Part shown: piece after piece, positions 48,101 to 60,100 of the stretch
Layout of the letters: the number at the start of each line of letters is the position of its first letter
How positions within the stretch are numbered: the first letter of the stretch is position 1
Origin: Gibbula magus
Taxonomy: Eukaryota; Mollusca; Gastropoda; Trochida; Trochidae
DNA length: 64,000 bases
Assembly (NCBI GenBank): GCA_936450465.1
Contig: OW388305.1
Span: 43,031,506-43,095,505 of the forward strand
Reading direction: 5' to 3'
Translations under genes and position numbers: made by a program
The notes under the pieces: model-generated
Databases searched by the model: none
What the model was told of the DNA's origin: nothing
Seen by the model: only the letters and a program-made list of their open reading frames with translations

Positions 48101-51100
48101 TTGAATTTTGATATCTGAAATTAAGCATTAACTTTTTTAACGTAAACAATAAAACAAGTTAAACAAAATTACCAAGTTGAATAATACAGTTACTTCAATA
48201 TATGTAGGAACTACATAATTAAATTAAATGGTAAATAAAGAAACACTAAATTGTATATTTTAATTTATTTGAGTACTCGTAGACTGTGTTTCTCTTTTGT
48301 TTGTTTTCGAATAGATCACAATGCATTGTGCTTGAAAATAATAGACTTGATATTTATGTGGAGCACGGTGGTGTAGTGGTTAAACTGGCCTGTCACCCCC
48401 AAGTTCGAATCCCGGTGGAGACACCAAAACATTGTGACCTGGGTCTCATACTGTGTTGTGTCCCTGGGTAAGGCACTTCATCCACATTGCATTCAGTTCT
48501 CCCAGTTGTGTAAATTGTTACCTGAACACGGGGGGTACGGACATATACGGTCGCGCGGAGCACTTAGTAGCGGCACCGATATTACAATTCATTCAGGGTA
48601 ATAATGTACAGCCAACGAACAGCGTTGCATTGGATATTAGGCGTTTAACTGTATATTATATTATTATTATTATTATTTAGACTTTTATTAATTACACGTA
48701 CTGCGAATTCTCCGCTTAGTTAGGGTCGAACAAATTTGTAAAATTTAAATGTAAAGGTATATCATGTCAATCATATAAGATAGATTTCTAGCAAATTTCC
48801 GGTATGTCTATCAACATCACTGGTGGAGAACTTGGTTACAGTAAGGGTGAAGTATTTGTGATTATAGCGACAGAGTCATTGTGATTTTAGCCTCGGTAGG
48901 TCAAGGGTAAGGAGCAATAAATGGGTTGCAGATATACAAACTCAACGTTGTCAGAGGAATTGAAGAAACAGTTAGTTTACACATATATCCATGTGACAAC
49001 TAAATTAATGGTGACCAAATAAACACTGATAATGCCGTAAAACCAGTAATTGTCACACAGTTCATAGTTTTTCATAAATTATCGGTATTATGTAAGTAAC
49101 CGGTGCATATAGAATTGCATAAACAAAGCATGTTGCTCCGATTATCCTCTTCATCCGCTTCATCCTCTTATATCATAAAGCATCCGGCGTTTTATTAGTT
49201 CAAAGACGTAGATATCAGTTACCTTGAAATTTTCTAATGTGTCACAGAAAATGTGTGATTACAAAATTAATGTAACGGACAATTTCTTCATTGTCACATA
49301 TTATTTCAAATCACAAAGTGGATGTTAATGGACTTGATTCGTCCAATATGATCTACAAATTTGATAAAGCTGTCTTTCTGAACCTGATTCTGGAAGCAGA
49401 AGATCATCGGAGCTGTTTTTCTTCATTGGAAAATCTTTTGGCATTGATTTTGCTGTTCTGATGAAATGTTACTAAACTGGGTAGCAATGTTATTTTCACG
49501 GCAATCACCACTTGCAAAGAGATGGAAATGCCATCTTGTTTTATTAATGCAATTAGGTGTTACAACGGTTCTTGTAATCCATGTATTCAAGGCTTGAAGA
49601 GATACGATACAAACAACATTTCAGGAAAATGCTTAATGTGGTATCAGTTTGTAGAAAGATGTATCTTTCGAATCTAATTAAGTCATTAAATAGAGATTCA
49701 CCTCAGTATTTGTTCAACAATTGGCACCCCCTTATGACAACGCGAGTGAAAGCATTTCGTCAATATAAGGTCCTCATTAAAGTAAAATGTATCCTATCAG
49801 TCTGTGTTTGTTAAAAGAGATGATATAACATAAAACAGAAATAAGTATTGTCAAGACATTACGTAGATATCCATACACTCATTTCATTGTAAAAAAAAAC
49901 AACATAAAAATATTGATTAATCACTCATTAGTCACAGTATTTTATAAAATACCATAGTATATTTTCACACTTATAAAAATATGTGATGATAGATGAGATA
50001 CGTTTAAAACAAATTTATTTTTTAATATTAATTTCTTTTGACCTTTCATTACATCGAAAATCACAGAGCAAATTCACAATTTTACCATACAACAAAATAT
50101 AATACACACCGTTGTAAAAGATCATCTTTCTAAAGATAATCTAAAAATTCATCTGAATTTCATGTCATTGTCGAGACGCGGCCGGTTTATAAAGATGGAA
50201 CAAAACTACATTGGCCTGACAATTCTACACCCAGGGACAAATAAACTATATACCAACAAAAATGAAAGATGGATAGATACGACTGAAACATAGTTACCAA
50301 TTTCCCAATGCAAGGCATAACTCTTGCCAGTCTGCATTACTGGCTGATTTAGGCCTTGCAGTATTTCCTTAAAAAATCTGTGTTTAGAAATCCAGGCCCG
50401 CTATGCATTTCTAGTGCAGCGATTCACTATCTCGACACAACAAAGCGAGGGAAATACCGCAAGGGTTAAATCAGCCAGTAATGCAGACTGGCAAGAGTTA
50501 TGCCTTGCGTTTGGAAGTTGCATAGTTACTTAGAGAATAACCAACGAGGTACGAGTGATTACGGGAAATATCCATGAGTCTAAATAATGTTCAGCCACGA
50601 GCTTTAGCGAGTGGCTCTGAACATTATTTAGACGAGTGGATATTTCCCGTAATCACTCGTACCGAGTTGGTTATTCTATATATTACCCATTATGCAATTA
50701 AATTGACCAAATTACGCTTGGTTATTACATTTTCATGTTGGGCGGCCGCTGTGAAAGACCCGTCGCCACAGTAACATTGTGACGTCATAAGATAATTCGT
50801 CGCGTCAGACCATTGTTTTATGACGTCATGGTCATTCTTTCTCCGGTTAACCGACCAATCAACGTTGAGAATCACTTGAAAGCACATGTGCAAATATCAC
50901 AAAAATAATCACCTGTGTCTTCTCACCCGTATGGGTAATATATGTACATATGTCTCTTAAAGCCAAATAACCTTAATGTGTAAAAAGGAAAGGGGGCGTC
51001 GCTGTTTCAACTGTTTCAAGAATGAGATAATGAGCAGGCTAAATTTACTCACTTTGAAGGGCTATATCTTAATGAGTAGGTGACGCTTCGAAATAATCGT

Positions 51101-54100
51101 TTGTGTTTTGCTTACTTGAAAGTATTGTCTATATGAATAAACGAATCAACATGAAAAAACAGAGAGATGATATTATCTTTAAAATTCCCTTAATCGGGTG
51201 ATATAGGAGATTTCATGGAATATGACTTTCTGGTTTATGTCATCATACAGCGAAGATGCGTCATCCCATGAAGAAACATTATGACGACAAAATCTTGTAC
51301 TAACATGGTTTCAATGTTTCATGAAATTTTAACTTAAAAACCAAACATTATGTAAAAAGAAAACCCTTTAAAATAGCAGTTTCAGCACCCCATGTGTGGT
51401 TGAACAAATATCATAATGCCATACAAGTTTATATATCTCTTTACGATTTATATCTTATTTTATATCTTCATCACATACGTTCAAAATCGAATGTTTGACT
51501 GTTGAATATTTGCTACCATTTATTTTGGCCCCTTTAGATGACATTAAGGGTACGCATAAATAAACATATCCTATAGAGGATATCTGTCTTTTCTTGACTA
51601 ATACCATGTTTATCTCATCGAGTGAGGTAGAAAGGTTATATTTTCACGAGTGGCGCAGCCACGAGTGAAAATATATAACTTTTCTACCTCACGAGATGAG
51701 ATAAACATGGTATTTGTCAAGAATTGACGGATATTCTATTTATTATATGATATTATCCATGTAATTACGTCCGAAGAGGGTCGTTTTCACGCAGAGCGGC
51801 CGCTAGGAACAGCCCGTCACCACAGTAACACTGTGACGTCATAAGCCAATTCGCCGCGCGAGACCATTGTTTTATGACGTCAAATTATATCAGTCACCGT
51901 TCGCAGTGAAAATATAAGTTATTTTCACTGTAGCTTGATAGACAGTTTATTTCACTGATAAATCCCAGTATTTCACTGCTCGCCATATAATAAATACTTC
52001 TATCACATCATCGGTATCAACAACGTTTGCATTATGAAAGTGTGAACTATTTCTGGAAATACTTGTTTGTGAGTTCAAGTTCATTTAGATTGATATAATT
52101 TTTTTTAATTTGGGCTTTGTCAGTAAGGCTTTTTGTAATATATATTCAATTTGGTATGTTTAATTTTATATTTCGTATTTGTGTCTGAATTCAATAGTGT
52201 CCATTGATTGGTATATCAATATAGACACTTGTTCAGATGGTGAATGGATATTACATGAGGTATTCACCAACGAGAAGTTGATAAACAATGCATGCGGCGT
52301 ATTTATTTTTCCTATTTGAAGAAATAATATAAGAATTTTCCGTTACCTTATCGCCATCATATTTCTCCGTTGCCAGTGATAAAGACTCTGCGACATTTAT
52401 GAAACATGTTTGTTTAATTTAGCATAAATCCTTGTTCTCTAATTTTACTGATTATCTTGCAGGACATTTACTTTATATTTTTCTATTGTTGTGTGTTATT
52501 ATCATAATTGATGTTCTCATATTTAATTTCTCACGAAAATGATTTTAATTACAGTTTGGGATTTAATTAAAGTTATGCATTTGATTAGTTTGTCAAGGGA
52601 ATACACATGATTTACGATAACATTATGTCTTGATGTGGTAAGTTATAATCTAAAATACCAGAAACTAAAGCTAATATTTTCATTTCATCATGTCACATTG
52701 CAAAAACCCTGTACAATAATGCAAAGATTCTGTGACAAATGACAAAGACTCTGTTACATATCACAAGGACTCTGTCGCAAAAATCACAAATACTCCACCC
52801 TCACTGCAACCAAGTTCCCTACCAGTGAACATACACGATGATTCCAGTGTCAGTAAAATATATAAAAAGACCTTACTAAAGATAAAGATGCTAAGAAGAG
52901 TTATTCTAAAATAGTTAGAAGCACAGGTGAAGTTTAGCGCAAATATGTTGCGCAACATACATGTAGATGAACGGCCAGTTTTATCTATGTGCGACTCACT
53001 TCATTCGCGCATAGGGAAAACTGGTGGTTCATCTTTGTTGGGCAACATATTTCTGCTTAACTCCACCTGTGTTTGATGGAACGTTTGCGTTATTTTGTTT
53101 GGGTGTATTGAACAAAGACGTCGCTGAGAGGGAAGTATGTCAAACAACAGCGTCACCAAACTCAAAAATCCTCCAATATATATGTTAAGCTCCTACAGAA
53201 CTCACTAAACAGACTGAAGGGAATGCAGAACTCTTACGTCTCTACACTAATTCCCTGTCCCAAGCGCATCGCCTTTAAATGTGTCTCCATCGTCCACTCT
53301 TGTATTTATAACGATTACTTTTCACTGAATTTAAAGGGGCAGTAGCATGTGTTTTTTTGCAAATTGTATTTTTTCAAATTTCCCATTTATAATGATAGTT
53401 AATGTCATTTATATTTACTTTAGAACCAATTATCCGTAGTGGTAATAACGGTGTTATGTATAAAGCAAAAATTGCATGGCGGCCATTTTATTGTGAACAC
53501 AATTTATTAATTTGAATGACAAAAATGATCCCCATGGCTTTACGGAACCATGTACACTCATTTGTTAACTTGATTTTCTGAATTGGTGACATTATTATTC
53601 AAAAACATTTCATCGATCTATTTCAGAGAAAAGATGATGTGTTTGTTAAACACGGATGCCCCCGGATATACCAAAGTTATGGCCAAGGTTAAAGTTTTCT
53701 GAAGATGTCCGCTGCGGCAAGGTCAAAGTCACAAGGTCAAATATGATGACCTCATCTGAAAGGTCTCATCAAAAGGTATGCACATGCCAAGCCCTAGCTC
53801 TGAGCAATCCAAAGTTATGGCAAAGCTTAAAGTTTTTGTGGGCAAACACGCGGACAGACAAACGGACAGACATACAGACAGACGGACAGGTGAAAACAAT
53901 ATAACCCCGGAATCGCTGATTCGGGAGCATAAAAACGTGCTACTAGCTGCTCCTTTAAAGAGTATTTCAAGAAACAGTTAAAACATTCATGTTCACAAAA
54001 GTACATGTCTGACCCCGCAACACTAGGTTTCACAGCATGGAGAAAGTCCGAAACACCATTGTGACCATGAATTGCGAAGAAACTTGCGCACATTGACTGG

Positions 54101-57100
54101 AGCTAGCGAACAATGGCACTGTGTACAAGCTGATGACCGTAATATATTTTACGGTCATCCAAAGATGGCGGCAGCCGACCCCGGTAGGATATTTCTTGTT
54201 CCGTTTTCAGCTCTGTAACTGTTTGTAGGAATAAACAACTATCGGAGATATATAGATAAGTGTGTGCTCTTCTTAAATATATCACATACACAGTACGAAG
54301 TTACTCTAATAATTGCTACGAGGCTCGAGAAAATTTTCTCAATGATGAAAGAAATTTTTTGATGACCGTAAAATTTAAATTTCAGTTTGGCATGATGACC
54401 GTAAGATGAACTCAGGGTAACAAGATATTTTTTGCAGAAACATGTCATACATGGCCTACATACCATATACATGTATTTGGAATTGAAAAATGAGTAGAAA
54501 ACAACTGAATGACTTCACAATTTAATAAGTGGACTCCCGCATGTTCAGGATACATTCTCAAGACTGTGTGTATCATTTCTGAAATAATAAACAAATCTGG
54601 ATCTCTGTAGTAATCAATTACTAGAAGGTTTTTAAAAAAAATAAAAGAAAAAATACATTCGATCTAACTGATCAAAATGTATAGTCTGTGATGTTGTGAA
54701 TTTATATAACACCTCAATCGAGATGTTTTGCTTTAAAATGACGCTTATAATTACTTTCGTATTTGAACTGCTTCAGGCAGTTTGGACAAAGATATACTTT
54801 GCCCATGTGGATGGCTTTAACATGACGCCTCAAACTCAATTCATATTTGAATGTTTTTGAACAACTGGGCCATGTTCAAGAGGGGTTTCAAAGTAATCGC
54901 TCAGTGAGCGATTATGAGCGATTACTTTGAAACCTCTCTTGAAGGCGATTGCTCAATGTAGCGCTACGTAGCAAGGCGAGCAAACTTCGAGGAATTTGAA
55001 CCGTGTCGTTCAAAAGAGAATGAGCGCTACATTGAGCAATCAATGAGCGATTATAAGTGCTCGCTATTATGGAACGGGGCTCTGTTTCACTTAAGCTGTT
55101 GATGCTCCAACTTCCCAATGCAAGGCATAACTCTTGCCAGTCTCCATTACTGGCTGATTTAGGCCTTGCAGTATTTCCTTAAGAAATCTGTGTTTAGAAA
55201 TGCAGGCCCGCTATGAATTTCTAGTGCAGCCATTCACTATCTTGACACAACAAAGCGAGGGAAATACCGCAAGGGCTAAATCAGCCAGTAATGACAAGAG
55301 TTATGCCTTGCGTTTGGAAGTTGTTGATGCTCATGAACTGCAACTCTATGTGCTATCATGTCCTTTTTGTGTTAGAACTTTTTGGAACATTCTGTGCACT
55401 GGTAGACTTGGTCCAAAAAGGAAAGATATAGATTTAGTTTAAAAGAATCTCGTGATGCATATGTAGAAATTATTATACAAGACTGAAATTCTTTCAGAGA
55501 TATGTTTATGTGTGAATCAACTATCCATTTTAATAACATGCCTACCTATTATTAATCATATCATTCGTGGGGATAAAACGAGAATACGAGGTTATGTACA
55601 ATAGTTTATTACAGAAAATCTTCGACACACATATGGAATAAAACGCAGATGCATAGTTGTACATAAATCTATGAATGAAAAATGTCTTGAAATAAAATCT
55701 TCTTACAACATAATGTTTTAGGAGATATGAGTGACCTTGCTGAATAATCCCTGATTGCATTGATTGCATTTGTAGGTGCACTCTCCTATTTGATCCACAC
55801 TGGTCATGTGTCTATTTAAGGCCTGTTTGCTTTTATGCATGTTTGCACAGCGGTCACAGCAAAACAGGCCTGAAAGCAAAGAAACAGATTACCTGCAACT
55901 AAATAGCACACGGATGATATTTTTTCCTGTCATACACTGTTTACAAAACGAATGCCTTAAAGATATTCAGACGCAAATTGAGTCAACATAGTACGATATG
56001 AAAAAATATAATATTCTATCTATTGGCGAAGTTTTTCATTTTTGAAAACACACAAAATCTCCTTTCACGTATATATTGGCTTAGGTCATAGAATTGTTTA
56101 TGACGACAATTAACTATGAGAGCACTATGTTGTATTCTAATAGGGTATATGAAAATAACGAAACACGGTATTATTTCCATCATAAGTAATAAATGAATTT
56201 ATAGTTCATCTGAACATGAATCATTAACATATAGATTACAGGATATTTAATGATGAAATAAATAAAATCGGTTTAATATTTGAAAGTGACAACAAAATGA
56301 TTCATTAATCGTACTCGCTTGCCAAGCAACAATATTCAGATATAGGCTATGTGGCAGAACAGTTACTTACAATTATTTGATTATTTTATACTTCTTATAT
56401 TGTGAACGCGAATGTATTTTTATAATCATAATCAAACACGTCTTACAGATTGTGAATTTGCTACATAGGCTAATGAAGTTTTTAAACAATAAACATATAA
56501 CAATTGTTTATTTCAAAATGATTTATCTAATTCAATAAGAATTATCTCCATTGTTAAAAACGCTATAGTTCAGTAACATCATGCTCAACACAAGTTCAAA
56601 ACGAAAATACTGTTAATTTTCAGAATGGAAAAAGTAAAAAAAGGATGCAAATATTGGCAACTTCCAAACGCAAGGCATAACTCTTGCCAGTCTGCATTAC
56701 TGGCTGATTTAACCCTTGCGGTATTTCCCTCGCTTGCTTGTGTCGAGGCAGTGAATCGTTGCACTGGAAATGCATAGCGGGCCTGGATTTCTAAACACAG
56801 ATTTCTTAAGGAAATACTGCAAGGCCTAAATCAGCCAGTAATGGACACTGGCAAGAGTTATGCCTTGCATTGGGAAGTTGGCAAATTGGTAGAATTTAAA
56901 CCAATTATAAAGTGATTGATAACTGTTCTCGACAGTCCAGTACTCGAAGTTACCTGAATAAGGAATACATGTGTCAATTTCATTAATTGGGTAAACTGTT
57001 GAGATGATTTTAAATTAGCTTATTACGTTGGAATTAGTTGAGTTATTAACATTACTTACCTTGTTCATTTCTATTTCAACAACTGTAAAAATCAAGATAT

Positions 57101-60100
57101 AAAAATAGAGCCATGGCCTTTGTAGCTCATCAGGAGATAATAAGTGGGGTATGTTATGGAGTGGACTTTATAGCAATGGTCAGATAATGGAATGTAGTAA
57201 TAAGAATCTAGGTAGTGAAACGATTAAAGCAGTTTAAAAATATTTTGTTACCATAACTTTGCCAATCTGCTATATATATGTGTTGAAAGAGCAACACAAA
57301 GCTTGGAAATAAATTGCTGGTATCAAACATATAATAATGTGGTGGAGAGATCATACTATTTTTTAAGATCGTACACATATTATATAATAATGAATATACC
57401 GGGTACAATTCTTTGCATACAATTCACCACTGTAAGCTATTGCAATAATGGCCTGGGGCTGTAGGAGAAAATGAAAAAAACCTTTTTAGGTCATGACCCC
57501 TGCTAATTATTATCAAAATTGGTTACACATAAATCAACATTCGTTATGAATATCATACACCTTTGCATTATATTGTTTTAATTCTTAATTGCATTATGGC
57601 AATACCAACATTTATTACATAATGAATAGGAGCCTCAGTTTTTGAAAATCCCATTTCTCATAGGCTCCATTTCAATACTTAATAAATTGGTGATTTTTTT
57701 TTAGTAAATTCTTTTTCACCATTTCTTATAGGCTCCTTTTCAATATTTGATAAAATGGTGATATTCTATGAATAAATTCTTTTTTAGAGTCAGTGGAAGA
57801 CTAAAGCAGTCTCACGCACAGTCTATGATAACACAGTGCTGCACAGAAGTTTGAAGTAACCTGAAACCTCTGTGTAACTATCAGTTTTCATTCTTCTGCA
57901 AGGAAGAGGTCAACACAATGCAATTACATAACATGCAGACACTGGACTCACAGCCAGTAAAATTTATATGTTAGATGCAGTTTTTCCTACAATTAATTAT
58001 TTTTCTGTACTGGAGAAGATGATGAAAATAGGTGTGATGTCACAATCTCATATAGCTACTTCTTTTATAGTCCTATGTTATCACCAGTCATCACTAGTCA
58101 TATTCAGTTCACATATCTCATGTAAAATGAAAAAAATTAATTCCTCTTCAAGTTATTCCTTCAAAGGGTATTCAATAGTTCTCATTTCAAATAGATTCAC
58201 ATTAAACATGTCCATGATGTAGACATCTATCTCATTTCTTGTTCCTATTGAATAAAATTAACTGCAAAGTTAATAGAAAACTAAATCAGTTATAAAGTAT
58301 AAAATATGATATAAATAAGGTATACCAAATTGACTCGTACTGGAAATTCTCATTAATTAATTAATTAATTCTCCATTATAATTACACAATATCATGAGAT
58401 ATTAAAAACTCCATTATTTACTCTTAAATTACAAAGAACATAATATTAGATTTCATAAAAGATTCTGTATTAAGTCTTTAGAATAATTTTAGACTTGTGT
58501 ACCTTTATCAGCAAATTCACTTGCAAAATACAAATAATTACTCATATGTGAAATGTGAGACAAAGATAAAATATGACTTATATTTTTGTTAGACCTCCAA
58601 TTCTAAGTTTTTAATTCTAAATATCTCTTTTTCATCAGACATATTATATTCTCAAAGCACATGTTAGAACTCTCACACCAGAAAGATGAAATGCCTTTAA
58701 CTCAGCTGTTTTCTTTAAAATTACCTCCCTTACCTACTTACTGATTGAAGTGCACATATAATCTCAGAAAGATGCTGTAAACTGAAATAGGCTTTTAGGT
58801 TATGATCCCTGTGACCCATATTTGGGGTCACAGACTCACCAAATTTACAATTTAGAATCCCTTACAGCCAAGGAGTCTGTACATAAAATTTCAGCTCGTT
58901 AGAGCCATTGGGACTGGAGATGAAGATGAAAATAGCATTTTAGGTCATTGCCTCTGTGACCCAATATTTGGGGTCTCACTGTCACCAAATTTACAATTTA
59001 GAATCCCCTTCAGTAAAGGAGTATGTACATAAAATTTCAGCTCTCTACGTTCATTAGGACTGGAGAAGAAGATGAAAATATTTTTTTTAGGTAATGACCC
59101 CTGTGAGCCACACTTGGGGTCACAGGGTCACCAAATCTACAATTTAGAATCCCTTTCAGCCAAGGAGTCTGTACATAAAATTTCAGCTCTCTGGAGTCAT
59201 TGGTTCTGGAGAAGAAGATGAAAATAGCTTTTAAGGTTATGACCCCTGTGACCCACATTTGGGGTCACAGGGTCACCAAATTTACAATTTAGTATCCCCT
59301 TCAGCCAAGGAGTCTGTACATTAAATTTCAGCTCTCTGGAGTCATTGGTTCTGGAGAAGAAGTCGAAAAAGCGAAAAGTTTACGGACGGACGGACGGACG
59401 GACAGACGGACGGACGGACGGATGGACGGACGCCATCCCATGCCATAAGCCCATCGGGCCTTTCAGGCCAGATGAGCTAAAAATTCAATTTAAACAAACG
59501 AAACAAACATTACAGAAATGTGATTGTTTAAGTTTACGGTCATCATAAACAAAATTTACGGTCATCTTGGTCAAACAGTGAAACTTTGTTACGGTCATCA
59601 TTGAGAAAATTTTCTCGAGCCACATATCAATTATAAGAGTAACTGCGTACTTTGTATGTGATATATTCAAGAAGAGCATACACTTATCTATATATCTCCG
59701 ATAGTTGTTAATTCCTACAAACAGTCGCAGAGCTGAAAACGGAACAAGAAATGTCCTACCGGGGTCGGCTGCCGCCATCTTTGGATGACCGTATAATATA
59801 TTACGGTCATGTACACAGTTAATGGGTGGCACTGTGCTTAAATTCAATGTAAAATTGCACCCAACCCTTACCATGCATGCAAAGCCTCTTGTGGTATTAG
59901 AACCCCGAACATCTTGATCTGAAGGCGAATGCGCCACAGCGCTTAATGATAAACATATTTTTTTTATGAATAAATGATGTAGAATCATTAGAATTGTTTT
60001 TTTATATATAGAATATTTTTCATTGATATCATGATTAAAAATAATATTCGCAAAACTTTTTTTTTAAACTGTCCGAGTTTTAGCGGGGAGACATGTTTAC

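Larger units (their letters stand above)
54714..55880 (-). pseudogene. C2H2 zinc-finger pseudogene split by two MITEs
   Basis: On the minus strand, 55880-55730 reads [20 protein letters not shown] and then a second degenerate finger beginning YKCNQCNQG. Sequence at 55440-55324 gives CTECSKKF, a stop, then [15 protein letters not shown]. Sequence at 54866-54714 gives two good fingers: [19 protein letters not shown], and [19 protein letters not shown] followed by FKAKHLD and a stop. The two groups are separated by MITEs at 54868-55082 and 55108-55323. The first of these interrupts the CPSC knuckle of a finger. In-frame stops and lost His residues mark it as dead. It lies in CDA intron 1 on the same strand. 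Confidence 0.65.

Noticed and set aside
49581..49814. 77-codon frame in CDA intron 1
   Set aside because: It lacks any diagnostic motif. It may be a LINE relic, but this cannot be supported.
57060..57082. Candidate 23-base CDA microexon (acceptor TTTTACAG, donor GTAAGT)
   Set aside because: Including it breaks the phase into exon 2; skipping it gives a perfect CDA join.
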